From Azospirillum cavernae (GTDB taxonomy: Bacteria; Pseudomonadota; Alphaproteobacteria; Azospirillales; Azospirillaceae): a stretch of 64,000 bases of DNA. The translations under genes were made by a program, and so were the position numbers. The notes beneath the pieces are model-generated. The model searched no databases. It saw only the letters and a program-made list of their open reading frames with translations, and was not told the origin of the DNA. The stretch is taken from NCBI RefSeq assembly GCF_003590795.1, contig NZ_QYUL01000002.1:1481001-1545000 (forward strand). Direction: 5' to 3'. Below, piece after piece: positions 36,883 to 46,522 of the stretch. Position 1 is the stretch's first letter. Every line of letters begins with the position of its first letter.

Positions 36883-39800
36883 ATGAGCGACGAATTTCTG
36901 TTCGCCGACGAGGAACCGGCGGTCGAGGCCGGAACCGCCGTTCTTGAGCCGCCCGAGCCGGTTGAGCCATGGGTCATCCTGATCGTCGATGACGATCCGG
37001 CGATCCACGCCACAACCAAGATGGTGCTGCGCGGCTTCACCTTTGAAGGGCGTCCGGCGCTGTTCCTGTCGGCGGGTACGGCGGGGGAGGCGCGCACCGT
37101 GCTGCGCGAGAATCCGGCCATCGCCGTGGTTCTGCTCGACGTCGTCATGGAATCCGACGACGCCGGTTTGCGGCTGGTCCGCTTCATCCGCAGCGAGATG
37201 AACAACCGCCGCGTCCGCATCATCCTGCGCACCGGCCAGCCGGGGCAAGCGCCCGAACGTGACGTCATCCTCAGCTACGACATCAACGACTACAAATCCA
37301 AGACGGAGTTGACGGCGCAAAAGCTGTTCACCTCCGTGGTCGCCGCCCTGCGCGGCTATCAGGACATCACCGCCATCGAGGACCACCGCGAGGGGCTGGA
37401 GCGGATTCTCGACGCCTCTTCCTCCCTGCTCGACAAGCGGACGATGGCGGCCTTCGTGGACGACGCGGTGGCGCAGATCGTCAGCGTCTGCCCACCCGGC
37501 GACGGGGTGGCGCTGGTCAGCCGTCTGACCGACGGGGAGGGCGGCGGCGAGCCGCTGTTGCTGGGCGGGGCCGGGCTGTACGCCGGGGCGGTGGGGCGGG
37601 TCTTGAGCGCCGGGCTGCCCGCCGACGCGGCGGCGCTGGTGGTCGAGGCTCTGGCCGACGGGCGCAATCGCTACGACCGCGCGCGCAGCGTGCTGGTCTT
37701 CCGTTCCGGTTCGCGCCGTCACGAGACGGCCTTTTACCTCAGCCATCGGCGGGCGATGTCGGCGGACGAGCGGCGCTTGTTGGAGGTCTTCTGCTCCAAG
37801 GTCGCCGTTGGCTTCGACAACGTCCATCTGTACGAGGAATTGACCGAGCTGAACCGCAGCCTAGAGCAGCAGGTGGACGACCGCACCCGCGCCCTGGTCG
37901 CGGCGACGCAGGCGGCGGAGACGGCGCGGGCGGAGGCTGAGGCGGCCAATCAGGCCAAATCCCTGTTCCTCGCCACGATGAGCCACGAGATCCGCACGCC
38001 GATGAACGGCGTCCAGGGCATGCTGGAGTTGCTGGAGCACACCAGCCTGACCACGGACCAGCGCGAGCTGGTGGACGTCGTGCGGGATTCGGCGGGCGCG
38101 TTGCTGACCATCATCAACGACATCCTGGATTTCTCCAAGATCGAGGCCGGGCGGCTGGATCTGGAACGGGTGCCGGTGTCGCTGGCGGCGGTGGTCGAGG
38201 GGGTGGCCGACACGCTGGCGCCGGGCGCGCGGGACAAGGGCCTGTCGCTGATGACCTTCGTCGATCCCGATCTGCCGCCGCTGGTGCTGGGCGATCCGGT
38301 GCGCATCCGGCAGGTGCTGTTCAACATCACCGGCAACGCGGTGAAATTCACCCACAGCGGTTCGGTCACGGTGAAGGCGGAACTGGCCCATTTCGACGGC
38401 GACCGCGTGACCATCCGGGTCGCCGTGACCGACACCGGCATCGGCATTTCCCCGGACAACCAAACCCGTCTGTTCCATCCCTTCGTCCAGGCGGAAGCGT
38501 CGATGACCCGGCGGTTCGGCGGCACCGGCCTTGGTCTGTCGATCTGTCGGCGGTTGGCCGAACTGATGGGCGGAGAAATCGGCGTCACCAGCGCGCCCAA
38601 CGCCGGTTCGACCTTCTGGTTCACCTTTTCCGCCGATCTGCCGGTTGACGAGGCGTTGGCCGAACCTGTGGCCCCGTTGGTCGGCGTGACTGTGCTGCTG
38701 CTGGTTCCAAACGACGCGGAGCGCGGCTTCCTCGCCCGTTACCTGAACAGCGACGGGGCGCTGGTGGTGGACGCGCCCGACGCGGAGACCGCCTTGCGGA
38801 TCCTGCTGCCGACCGCCGCCTGTGATGCGCTGGTGGTCGAGGCCGGGGTGGACACCCGCCCCTTGAACGACGATCCGCGCGGTCGGGTGCGCGGGCGGGT
38901 GACGCTGTGCGGGCCGGGGGATCTGGCGCCGTCGGGAAGCGCGCCGCTCAACCGCCCGGTGCGGCGGTCCCATCTGGTCCGCGCCGTGCTGGCGGCGGCG
39001 GGTCGCGCCGCGCCGGTGGAAACGCCGGCGTCTTCGACCGCGCCGACCGCCATCGCCGCCGTCCGCCCGCCGACCATCCAAGAGGCGCGGGCGCAAGGAC
39101 GCCTGATTCTGGTGGCGGAGGATCACCCGACCAACCGCCGGGTCATCCAACGTCAATTGGCGCTGCTCGGCCACGCCATGGAGCTGGCGGAGGATGGGGC
39201 GCAGGCGTTGGCGATGTGGCGCGCCGGGCGTTACGGCCTGCTGCTGACCGATTGCCAAATGCCGGAGATGGACGGTTTCGAGCTGACCCGCGCCATCCGC
39301 GCCGAAGAGGCGGCGGCGGGGGATGGCCGCCGTCTGCCGATCGCCGCCGTCACCGCCAACGCGCTGGAAGACGAGGTGCAGAAATGCATGGCCGTCGGCA
39401 TGGACGACAGCCTGTCGAAGCCGGTCGATCTCAACCAATTGCGCCGTGTGCTGAACCGCTTCCTGCCGCCCTTGCCGGAGACTGCGGCGGGCGGCGAGGA
39501 CGCCGGGCGGGAGGAGGAGGCCGCGCCGCCGACTTCGGAGGACGCTCCGCTTGACGTTCCGCCGGACGTTCCTCCGTTGGACATCGACGCGCTCACCGTG
39601 ATGTTCGACGGCGACCATGAGTTCGTCTTCCAACTGCTGGGCGAGTTCGTGGCGTCGAACGCGGCGTCGTATCTTTGGTTGCGGGAGTCGTTGGGGTCGC
39701 AGATTTGGGGCGACGTTCGGCAGGCGGCGCACAAGCTGGCCGGATCGTCGCGCACCGTCGGCGCGCGCGATCTCGCCAGCGTGGCCGACGCGGTGGAGAT

Positions 39801-39921
39801 CGCGGCGCTGGAACTGCGGTTGGACGGCATCGACGCGATGGTGGAGCGCACGGGCCAAGAGCTTGATCGGGTGATCGCCTGGATCAAGGCGGCGGAGCCA
39901 GCCTCCGCGCCGCCGCCGTAA
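36883..39921 (+). CDS. Hybrid histidine kinase: REC-DUF3369-HisKA-HATPase-(degenerate REC)-REC-HPt
   Basis: A cytoplasmic phosphorelay protein of about 1012 residues without membrane helices. In order: an N-terminal receiver (LIVDDDPAI, Asp in VVLLDVVM); a GAF-like DUF3369 region; a coiled coil; HisKA with SHEIRTPMNGV; HATPase with NAVKFTHSG, DTGIGIS and GTGLGLS; a receiver-like domain without a phosphorylatable Asp; a receiver with LLLTDCQMPEMDGFE; and an HPt domain with AAHKLAGSSRTVG. It contains all relay steps and needs a separate output protein. ATG 36883 is preferred; ATG 36865 is possible. Its 3' end overlaps the convergent gene by 38 bp. Confidence 0.92.
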   Translation: MSDEFLFADEEPAVEAGTAVLEPPEPVEPWVILIVDDDPAIHATTKMVLRGFTFEGRPALFLSAGTAGEARTVLRENPAIAVVLLDVVMESDDAGLRLVRFIRSEMNNRRVRIILRTGQPGQAPERDVILSYDINDYKSKTELTAQKLFTSVVAALRGYQDITAIEDHREGLERILDASSSLLDKRTMAAFVDDAVAQIVSVCPPGDGVALVSRLTDGEGGGEPLLLGGAGLYAGAVGRVLSAGLPADAAALVVEALADGRNRYDRARSVLVFRSGSRRHETAFYLSHRRAMSADERRLLEVFCSKVAVGFDNVHLYEELTELNRSLEQQVDDRTRALVAATQAAETARAEAEAANQAKSLFLATMSHEIRTPMNGVQGMLELLEHTSLTTDQRELVDVVRDSAGALLTIINDILDFSKIEAGRLDLERVPVSLAAVVEGVADTLAPGARDKGLSLMTFVDPDLPPLVLGDPVRIRQVLFNITGNAVKFTHSGSVTVKAELAHFDGDRVTIRVAVTDTGIGISPDNQTRLFHPFVQAEASMTRRFGGTGLGLSICRRLAELMGGEIGVTSAPNAGSTFWFTFSADLPVDEALAEPVAPLVGVTVLLLVPNDAERGFLARYLNSDGALVVDAPDAETALRILLPTAACDALVVEAGVDTRPLNDDPRGRVRGRVTLCGPGDLAPSGSAPLNRPVRRSHLVRAVLAAAGRAAPVETPASSTAPTAIAAVRPPTIQEARAQGRLILVAEDHPTNRRVIQRQLALLGHAMELAEDGAQALAMWRAGRYGLLLTDCQMPEMDGFELTRAIRAEEAAAGDGRRLPIAAVTANALEDEVQKCMAVGMDDSLSKPVDLNQLRRVLNRFLPPLPETAAGGEDAGREEEAAPPTSEDAPLDVPPDVPPLDIDALTVMFDGDHEFVFQLLGEFVASNAASYLWLRESLGSQIWGDVRQAAHKLAGSSRTVGARDLASVADAVEIAALELRLDGIDAMVERTGQELDRVIAWIKAAEPASAPPP

Positions 39922-41596
39922 CCGCGCGCAGCACCGGCGTCCAATCGCCCAGCGCCGGTTGGCGGAACAGCCGGGCGGTTGGATACCAAGGGCTGTCCTC
40001 CCGGTCGAGCAGCCAGCGCCAGCAGCCGTCGAAGCGCGACAGCACCCAAACCGGCACCCCCAGCGCGCCCGCAAGATGGGCGACCGCCGTGTCGACGCTG
40101 ATGACCAGATCCAACCGCTGGACCAGCGCGGCGGTGTCGGCGAAATCACGGGCGGCGGCGATGTCGTCGGCCCAGACGCGCCCGGCGAAGGGCGCTTCGG
40201 CGGCCTGCGCGGCGGCGCCCCCCTTTTGCAGGCTGACCAGCCGCAGGGCCGGACAGTCCAGAAGCGGGGCGAATCCGGCGAGCGGAACGCTGCGGCGGGT
40301 GTCGGCGTGGCTCCATCGGGCGTCGCTGTTGTGCGGATCCCCGGCCCAAACCAGCCCGATGGTCAGGACGCTGCGGTCCTCGGGCAAGGCGGGTTGGCGG
40401 GCGTCGGCGGGAACCCGCAGATAGGGCGCGCGGTTCGGGCACTGGTCGGGCGTTGTCGCGAACAGGCCGGGCGCGTCCATCATCGGACACAGGACGTCGG
40501 CGGGCGGATCGTCGCCCAGCGGAACGGCGGCGGCGACGCCAGGGGCGTCGGCGAACAGACGGACCAGCCCCGGCAGGCATTCCACCACCACCCGGCCCCC
40601 GGCCTGGGCGATCAACGGGGCGTAGCGCATCATCTGGATGGCGTCGCCATGCCCTTGCTCCCCATAAAACAGCAGGGTCTTGCCGTTCAGCGGCTCGCCC
40701 CGCCAGCGCGGCAGTTGGCGCGTGGGCAGGGCGACGCCGCGCGCGAAGCGGACGGCGAAGGACTCCCAACCCGCCCGCCAATCCCCGGTGACAAGCTGGG
40801 CGTGGGCGAGGTTGTAGCGCGGATCGACCGCCGTCGGATCAAGCCGAACCGCCCGGCCATAGGGGGCGAGGCTGTCGGCGTGCCGCCCCTGGTCGCCCAA
40901 AACCACCCCCAGATGAAACCACGCCGTCGCCTGCGCCGGATCCAGCGTCAGGGCCGCGCGGTAGAGCGGGGCGGCCTCGGCGTAGCGTCCGGCGATCTTG
41001 GTGGCGTCGGCCAGCCCCCGCCTCAGGTCGGCGTCGGTCGGCGCGTCGGCGATGGCCCGGCGGATGGCGTCGGCGGCGGCGGGATGGCGGGCGTCGAGCA
41101 GGATGGCGGCGGCCAGCCGGGCGACGGCGGCGTCGGCGGGATCAAGCGCGGCGGCGCGGCGCGCTGGCTCGGCGGCGTCGGCCCGCGCGCCGCCGTTGCG
41201 GCAGGCCAGCGCCCGGTTGCCCCAGGCCAGCGGGTCGTCGGGCTGGATCATCGCGGCGGCGCGGTAGGCGCGGGCGGCGGGGGCCGGTTGTCCGTGATCG
41301 AACAGGGCGTCCCCGGCGTCGCGCAGCCCGGCGGCGGCGGCGGGCCAGTCGCCGCGCACCGCCTTGGTCAGGTTGCTGCGATAGCTGGGCGCGTCGGGGT
41401 TCAGGGCGGCGGCCTGCGCGATCAAGCCCACCGACTCCCGCACCGGGCCGCCCTGCTGCGCCTTCAAAATCCCCAGAAGATGCAACGCGTCGGCGTGCAG
41501 GGGCGCGTCGCGCAGGATCGCGGCGTAGAGGTCGGCGGCTTCGGCAAGCCGACCGCCCTGGTGCAGTTGGAGGGCGTCGAGAAGGGGATCGGTCAT
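39884..41596 (-). CDS. TPR-glycosyltransferase (GT9-like C-terminal domain)
   Basis: The 570-residue protein starts with several TPR units (ALQLHQGGRLAEAADLYAAIL, AWFHLGVVLGDQGRHADSL). It ends in a domain resembling ADP-heptose/GT9-type transferases: 'LLFYGEQGHGDAIQMMRYAPLI', 'IGLVWAGDPHNSDA', 'DLVISVDTAVAHLAGALGVPVWVL'. Such fusions are common in alphaproteobacteria and often modify polysaccharides or flagellin; the target here is unknown. The C-terminal 12 codons are antisense to the histidine kinase 3' end. Confidence 0.85.
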   Translation of the reverse strand: MTDPLLDALQLHQGGRLAEAADLYAAILRDAPLHADALHLLGILKAQQGGPVRESVGLIAQAAALNPDAPSYRSNLTKAVRGDWPAAAAGLRDAGDALFDHGQPAPAARAYRAAAMIQPDDPLAWGNRALACRNGGARADAAEPARRAAALDPADAAVARLAAAILLDARHPAAADAIRRAIADAPTDADLRRGLADATKIAGRYAEAAPLYRAALTLDPAQATAWFHLGVVLGDQGRHADSLAPYGRAVRLDPTAVDPRYNLAHAQLVTGDWRAGWESFAVRFARGVALPTRQLPRWRGEPLNGKTLLFYGEQGHGDAIQMMRYAPLIAQAGGRVVVECLPGLVRLFADAPGVAAAVPLGDDPPADVLCPMMDAPGLFATTPDQCPNRAPYLRVPADARQPALPEDRSVLTIGLVWAGDPHNSDARWSHADTRRSVPLAGFAPLLDCPALRLVSLQKGGAAAQAAEAPFAGRVWADDIAAARDFADTAALVQRLDLVISVDTAVAHLAGALGVPVWVLSRFDGCWRWLLDREDSPWYPTARLFRQPALGDWTPVLRAVTAAARRLAPPP

Positions 41597-41652
41597 GGCG
41601 GGCGAAAGCTTACACGCCGCCCCGCCCAGCGACCAGCCTTCGGGGTGGGGAT

Positions 41653-41859
41653 CCAGGGCAACGAAGTCAGGTTAACAATGATTAAGAAAACGAGATTTGA
41701 CACGGATAAACACGGATGCCGACTGCGTCGGCCCACGGATGAACACGGATGAAGTGACATTTTTTATCCGTGTTCATCCGTGGATATCCGTGTTCATCCG
41801 TGTCTCAAATCCGTCTTCCAGGTTGGTGACGTCACGTTAACCTGACTTCGTTGCCCTGG
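41653..41859. repeat. 207-bp palindromic intergenic element with perfect 24-bp terminal inverted repeats
   Basis: The ends, 41653-41676 and 41836-41859, are perfectly complementary (outer edge CCAGGGCAACGAAG). Inside, arms of repeated CACGGATGAACACGGATG-type units pair again, so the whole element can fold into one long hairpin. It holds no gene. It looks like a MITE- or REP-type element lying between the glycosyltransferase and fixA regulatory region. Confidence 0.88.
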
Positions 41860-41895
41860 GTGGCGATCACGCCGAACCGTTCGTCCGCCGACGGC

Positions 41896-41938
41896 TGTAA
41901 CGAAGCCGACATCCCGGCGCTTTGTCGCGTTTGCGACA
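41896..41938 (+). promoter_or_regulatory. Two NifA upstream activator sites for fixA
   Basis: TGT-N10-ACA occurs at 41896-41911 and again at 41923-41938, matching the NifA-binding consensus exactly. The second lies about 70-85 bp before the sigma54 promoter, a usual distance for an enhancer. The AT-rich stretch between could help looping; I do not see a full IHF consensus. Confidence 0.85.
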
Positions 41939-42006
41939 GGAACCCGACACAGCGTTTCTCGTGAAAAAACACAACGATATCAACACTAAATCCACAGATT
42001 TACCGC

Positions 42007-42022
42007 TGGCACGCCGCTTGCT
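42007..42022 (+). promoter_or_regulatory. Sigma54 (-24/-12) promoter of fixABCX
   Basis: TGGCAC-N5-TTGCT matches the sigma54 consensus at every conserved position, 85 bp before the fixA ATG. With the upstream NifA sites it implies expression only under nitrogen-fixing conditions. Confidence 0.92.
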
Positions 42023-42106
42023 TTCCATCCTGTCAACGCGGGGTTCCGCCGGTGTCGATCCGGGTCCCCGCCCGCGTCAAAGCCCAGCGGTTTTAAGGAG
42101 ACCGGG

Positions 42107-42958
42107 ATGCACATCGTCGTCTGTATCAAACAGGTGCCCGACAGCGCCCAGATCCGCATCCATCCCGTGACCAACACGATCATGCGGCAGGGCGTCCCCG
42201 CCATCATCAACCCGTTCGATCTGTTCTCGCTGGAAGAGGCGCTGCGGTTGAAGGACAAGGTGGGCGCCCGCGTCACCGTGTTGACCATGGGTCCGCCGAT
42301 GGCCGAAGCCTCGCTGCGCAAGGCCCTGTCGCTGGGCGCCGACGACGCGGTTCTGCTGACCGACCGCAAATTCGCCGGGTCCGACACGCTGGCGACCAGC
42401 TACGCGCTGACCTCGGCGATTCAGAAGCTGGCCGAAGAGCAGCCGGTGGACATCGTGTTCTGCGGCAAGCAGACGGTGGACGGCGACACCGCCCAGGTCG
42501 GCCCCGGCATCGCCACCCGTCTGGGCTTCGAGCAACTTACCTACATCACCAAGATCGAGGATCTGAACCTCGCCTCGAAGGAGATCGTGGTGCAGCGCCG
42601 CTCCGAAGGCGGCGTTCAGGTGCTGAAAACCAAGCTGCCCTGCATGATCACCATGCTGGAAGGCACGAACACCATCCGCTTCGGCAAGATGGACGACATG
42701 TTCCGCGCCGCCCGCTACGAGCTGAAGACCTGGAGCCGCGACTTCACCGGCGCCGAAGAGGCGAAGGTCGGTTTGAAAGGCTCGCCGACCGTCGTGTCGA
42801 AGGTCTTCGTGCCCAAGCCGCGCGCGGAAAAGGCCGTGATGATCCAGGCCGACGGAACCAGCCCGGACGCGCTGGCCGCCGCCGCCCTCGACGCCATTTT
42901 TGCCGCCCAGCCCAAATTGGCTGACGATTTGCTCGCCCGCGCTGCGGCCGGGCTTTGA
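42107..42958 (+). CDS. fixA: FixA, electron transfer flavoprotein beta-type subunit
   Basis: FixA (283 aa) pairs with FixB in the FixABCX complex, which bifurcates electrons from NADH to quinone and to low-potential ferredoxin or flavodoxin for nitrogenase. It begins '[18 protein letters not shown]', with '[16 protein letters not shown]' and '[17 protein letters not shown]', standard for the ETF beta fold. An AAGGAG ribosome binding site precedes the ATG. It is first in the NifA/sigma54-type operon. Confidence 0.97.
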   Translation: MHIVVCIKQVPDSAQIRIHPVTNTIMRQGVPAIINPFDLFSLEEALRLKDKVGARVTVLTMGPPMAEASLRKALSLGADDAVLLTDRKFAGSDTLATSYALTSAIQKLAEEQPVDIVFCGKQTVDGDTAQVGPGIATRLGFEQLTYITKIEDLNLASKEIVVQRRSEGGVQVLKTKLPCMITMLEGTNTIRFGKMDDMFRAARYELKTWSRDFTGAEEAKVGLKGSPTVVSKVFVPKPRAEKAVMIQADGTSPDALAAAALDAIFAAQPKLADDLLARAAAGL

Positions 42959-42983
42959 CGATCCACGCGCCGGAGACCCGACG

Positions 42984-44063
42984 ATGAGCGAACCGAGCAA
43001 GCCCCAAGGCCGCAAATTCCAACTGCCCGAGCATCTCAAGGTCTACCAGAATGTCTGGGTGATCGTGGAGCAGGAGCGGGGAATCGTCCATTCCGTGTCG
43101 CTGGAGCTGCTGGGCGAAGCCCGCAAGCTGGCCGACAAGCTGGGCGTGGAGGTCGGCGCCGTGGTGCTGGGGGCCGAAGGGCCGGACCTGAACCGCATCT
43201 GCGGCGACGCCATCAGCTATGGCGCCGACATTGTCTATAAGGTGACGGACCCGGTTCTGGCCGATTACCGCACCGATCCCTATTGCCGGGTGATGACCGA
43301 CGTGGTCAACACCTTCAAGCCGGAAATCGTCCTGCTGGGCGCGACCACGCTGGGCCGCGATCTGGCCGGGGCCATCGCCACCACGCTGGTGACGGGGCTG
43401 ACCGCCGATTGCACCGAACTCGACATCTATCTGGACAACCGCTCGCTGGCGGCGACGCGCCCGACCTTTGGCGGGACGCTGCTCTGCACCATCCAAACGC
43501 TGGCCTACCGCCCGCAGATGGCGACCGTCCGCCCCCGCGTGATGGCGATGCCGGAACGCGACGACAGCCGCACCGGGCGCGTTCAGGAGGTTTACCCGAA
43601 CCTTCAGGAGGAGAGCGTCGTCACCAAGGTGCTGAACTTCATCGCCGACCGCGAACAGAACGAGGCGCAACTGGCCTTCGCCGACATCATCGTGTCGGGC
43701 GGCAAGGGGCTGGGCAAGGTCGAGAATCTGAAGCTGGTCTTCGATCTGGCCAAGGTTCTGGGCGGCGAGGTCGGCGTGACCCGTCCGCTGGTTCAGGCCG
43801 GATGGGCGGGCAACGACCGGCAGGTCGGGCAGACCGGCAAGACGGTGCGCCCGAAACTCTACATCGCCGCCGGAATCTCCGGGGCCATCCAGCATCGCGT
43901 CGGCATGGAAAAATCCGACCTGATCCTGGCGATCAACACCGATCCCAACGCGACGATCTTCGACTTCGCCCATCTGGGGCTGGTCGGCGACGCGCTGACG
44001 ATCCTCCCGGCGCTGACCGACGCGTTCGGTCGCCGCCTGTCGGTCAACCGGATGGCCGGCTGA
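42984..44063 (+). CDS. fixB: FixB, electron transfer flavoprotein alpha-type subunit
   Basis: FixB (359 aa from ATG 42984) binds FAD in its C-terminal domain, visible as '[32 protein letters not shown]', '[25 protein letters not shown]' and '[20 protein letters not shown]'. It forms the ETF-like heterodimer with FixA, 25 bp upstream. Confidence 0.97.
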   Translation: MSEPSKPQGRKFQLPEHLKVYQNVWVIVEQERGIVHSVSLELLGEARKLADKLGVEVGAVVLGAEGPDLNRICGDAISYGADIVYKVTDPVLADYRTDPYCRVMTDVVNTFKPEIVLLGATTLGRDLAGAIATTLVTGLTADCTELDIYLDNRSLAATRPTFGGTLLCTIQTLAYRPQMATVRPRVMAMPERDDSRTGRVQEVYPNLQEESVVTKVLNFIADREQNEAQLAFADIIVSGGKGLGKVENLKLVFDLAKVLGGEVGVTRPLVQAGWAGNDRQVGQTGKTVRPKLYIAAGISGAIQHRVGMEKSDLILAINTDPNATIFDFAHLGLVGDALTILPALTDAFGRRLSVNRMAG

Positions 44064-44091
44064 CCCCCGGACGCGAAAGGAGCCTCAGGAC

Positions 44092-45393
44092 ATGGTCGAA
44101 AAGTTCGACGCCATCGTCATCGGAGCCGGTCCGTCCGGCAACGCCGCCACCTACACGCTGGCCAAGCAGGGCCTCAAGGTTCTTCAGCTTGAGCGCGGCG
44201 AGTATCCCGGCGCGAAGAACGTCCAGGGCGGCATCATGTACGCCCACGAGTTGGAAAAGATCATCCCGGATTTCCGCGACGATTGCCCAACCGAGCGCCA
44301 CATCATCGAACAGCGCATCTGGCTGCTGGGCGACGACAATTACATCGGCACCAATTACCGCTCCGAGTCGTACAACAGCGACACGCCGAACCGCTACACC
44401 ATCATCCGCGCCAACATCGACAAATGGTGGGGCGAGCGGATCCGCAAGGTCGGCGGCCTGCAAATCTGCGAAACCACGGTGACGGAGCTGATCCGCGACG
44501 CCTCGGGCAAGGTGATCGGCGTGCGCACCGACCGCGAGGGCGGGGAGATCCACGCCGACGTCGTCATCATGGCCGACGGCGTCAACGCCCTGCTGGCCAA
44601 GCGCAGCGGTTTCCAGGGCGAGGCCGCGCCGGAAAACGTCGCGCTGGCGGTCAAGGAAATCCTGTTCATCGACCCCGAACTGATCCAGCAGCGCTTCGGA
44701 ATCAAAGAGGATGAAGGCGTCGTCATCGAGATCATGGGCAAGGTGACGAAGGGGATGGTCGGCACCGCCTTCCTCTACACCAACAAGGAATCGCTGACGA
44801 TCGGCATCGGTTGCCTGATCTCCGACTTCAAGGAGGGCGATTGCACGCCCTACAAGATGCTGGAGGATCTGAAGAACCACCCCGTCATCAAGCCGCTGAT
44901 CGAAGGGGCGGAGATGAAGGAATACGCCGCCCACATGATCCCGGAGGGCGGGTTCAAGGCGATCCCACAGCTTTACGGCGACGGCTGGATGGTGGTGGGC
45001 GACGCGGCGCATTTCAACAACGCGGCGCACCGCGAAGGCTCCAACCTCGCCATGGCCTCGGGCCGGATGGCGGCGGAAACGGTGATCGCGCTGAAAGAGG
45101 CGGGCAAGCCCTTCGTCGCCGGAAACCTCGCCGCCTACAAGAAGGCGCTGGATGACAGCTTCATCATCAAGGATCTGAAGAAGTACCGCGAGTTGCCCGG
45201 CATCATGCACGCCAACAAGCAGTTCTTCGGCGCCTACCCGGACGAAATCACCCAGGCGGCGCACAACTGGTTCACGGTGGACAGCGTCGACAAGCGCACG
45301 AAGGAGGTCAGCATCATGAAATCCTTCGTCAAGCGCCGTTCGGTGTTCGGTCTGGTCGGTGACGCAATCAAGCTGGTGAGGGCGATGCGATGA
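44092..45393 (+). CDS. fixC: FixC, flavoprotein (ETF:quinone oxidoreductase-like)
   Basis: FixC (433 aa) has the N-terminal dinucleotide-binding fold 'DAIVIGAGPSGNAATYTLAKQG', then 'VVIMADGVNALLAK' and 'DGWMVVGDAAHFNNAAHREGSNLAM' near the FAD. It passes electrons between the FixAB flavins, FixX and the quinone pool at the membrane. Its stop overlaps the fixX start as ATGA. Confidence 0.97.
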   Translation: MVEKFDAIVIGAGPSGNAATYTLAKQGLKVLQLERGEYPGAKNVQGGIMYAHELEKIIPDFRDDCPTERHIIEQRIWLLGDDNYIGTNYRSESYNSDTPNRYTIIRANIDKWWGERIRKVGGLQICETTVTELIRDASGKVIGVRTDREGGEIHADVVIMADGVNALLAKRSGFQGEAAPENVALAVKEILFIDPELIQQRFGIKEDEGVVIEIMGKVTKGMVGTAFLYTNKESLTIGIGCLISDFKEGDCTPYKMLEDLKNHPVIKPLIEGAEMKEYAAHMIPEGGFKAIPQLYGDGWMVVGDAAHFNNAAHREGSNLAMASGRMAAETVIALKEAGKPFVAGNLAAYKKALDDSFIIKDLKKYRELPGIMHANKQFFGAYPDEITQAAHNWFTVDSVDKRTKEVSIMKSFVKRRSVFGLVGDAIKLVRAMR

Positions 45394-45692
45394 ACATGAT
45401 GGTCCCGATGGTGAAGGTCGAAGAGAAGCTTTACCAGAACCGCTACATCGTCGACGAAAGCCGACCTCACATCCAGATCAAGGACGCGGACGTCTGCAAG
45501 AGCTGCGAGAAGCAGGCCTGCACCTTCTGCTGCCCGGCGGCCTGCTACAGCAAGAACGAGCTTGGCTCGGTCACGCTGGCGACCGACGGTTGCCTGGAAT
45601 GTGGCACCTGCCGGGTGGTCTGCCAGGACAAGGGCAACATCGCCTGGGATTACCCGCGCGGCGGCTACGGCATCAGCTACAAGTTCGGTTGA
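45390..45692 (+). CDS. fixX: FixX, ferredoxin-like protein
   Basis: The 100-residue protein has two groups of cysteines (DVCKSCEKQACTFCCPAACY and DGCLECGTCRVVCQDKG) for Fe-S clusters, with the ETF-QO-like closing segment 'WDYPRGGYGISYKFG'. It is the terminal subunit of the FixABCX complex. Confidence 0.97.
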   Translation: MNMMVPMVKVEEKLYQNRYIVDESRPHIQIKDADVCKSCEKQACTFCCPAACYSKNELGSVTLATDGCLECGTCRVVCQDKGNIAWDYPRGGYGISYKFG

Positions 45693-45708
45693 GGGTGGAA
45701 AAATCCGA

Positions 45709-45744
45709 CGCGCGGCCCCCTCGCTTCGGCGCGGGGGCCGCGCG
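45709..45744 (+). terminator. Hairpin downstream of fixX
   Basis: A perfect 12-bp GC stem (CGCGCGGCCCCC with its complement) lies 17 bp after the fixX stop, with only a short T-run (TTT) five bases later. Confidence 0.7.
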
Positions 45745-45876
45745 CGTTTGACAAATCGTTGGCCCATCAATCCGTTACACGCTGTTGCACAAGCGGGCGA
45801 TGGTGGACATAACCCTGTTACAAACAGGGGCAATCCTGGGGGCGTCGCGTTTGATTCCCGTTCAGGACACACCATC

Positions 45877-46383
45877 ATGGCCATCGCGCTGAAAACCATC
45901 ACCCGCAACGTCGTGACCCCGGTCACGATCGTCACCTTCGTCGTCTCCACCGTCACCGGAATCATGCTGCTGGGGCATTGGAACGCCGGGCTGGTCCGCT
46001 TTTCCCACGAATGGCTCAGCGTCGTCTTTTCGGCGGTCGGTCTGTGGCATCTGGCGAAGAACTGGAACGCCTTTGTCGGCTATCTGAAGCGCAACGCCGC
46101 CATCGCCGCCTTCGCCGTCAGCCTGTTGGCGTCGCTGGTCGTCACCGGCATGACCGGCAGCACGAGTCCGGTCAACCCCGGCGCGGTGTTCGGCGCGCTG
46201 TCCCGCGCCAGTTTGGAGGCGGCGGCCCCCGCCTTCGGCCTGACCCCCGTTGAGGCGGTCGGCAGGCTGAACGCCGCCAACATCGACGCGGTCGGCGGCG
46301 AGACTCTGGCGGCCATCGGCGCGCGCTCCGGCGTCGGCGCGGCGGGCGTCGCGTCGATCCTCGCCACGCGCAAGACCCCGTAA
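45877..46383 (+). CDS. DUF4405-type membrane protein
   Basis: From ATG 45877 the 168-residue protein has three hydrophobic helices (VTIVTFVVSTVTGIMLLGHW, the region around SVVFSAVGLWHLAKNW, and AAIAAFAVSLLASLVVTGM). Histidines in or beside them (LLGHW, FSHEW, LWHLAK) could bind haem, as in DUF4405 cytochrome-b-like proteins. The last 50 residues are soluble. It follows fixX after 184 bp that include a perfect repeat CCCTGT-n5-ACAGGG at 45813-45829. A role in electron flow to nitrogenase is possible but unsupported. Confidence 0.7.
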   Translation: MAIALKTITRNVVTPVTIVTFVVSTVTGIMLLGHWNAGLVRFSHEWLSVVFSAVGLWHLAKNWNAFVGYLKRNAAIAAFAVSLLASLVVTGMTGSTSPVNPGAVFGALSRASLEAAAPAFGLTPVEAVGRLNAANIDAVGGETLAAIGARSGVGAAGVASILATRKTP

Positions 46384-46522
46384 GGCGCATGTCTTTGGTG
46401 ACAGACGGCCCCCACCCCCCTTGTCGGGCGGGGGAGGGCCACACCATATCTCACAAGACACGCTGTGTGGACCAAGCGGGCGCGGCTTGGACGCGCCCCG
46501 GCCAACCAAGGGGAGACCGGCG

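Noticed and set aside
37861-40149. A 760-codon minus-strand frame under the histidine kinase
   Set aside because: It is a shadow of the kinase, rich in Arg/His/Gln, with no motif or ribosome binding site.
41690-41815. Repeated CACGGATGAACACGGATG-like units considered as CRISPR or iterons
   Set aside because: Units are adjacent or inverted with no constant spacers, and the outer arms form one palindrome, which fits an intergenic element better. No replication genes are near.
45693-45876. A second NifA/sigma54 promoter between fixX and the DUF4405 gene
   Set aside because: TGT and ACA triplets occur but not with the N10 spacing, and no -24/-12 sequence matches the consensus.
46384-46522. Sigma54 promoter before the 99-residue hypothetical gene
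   Set aside because: No GG-N10-GC arrangement with the conserved flanks was found; the spacing of the TGT/ACA pair is eight, not ten.
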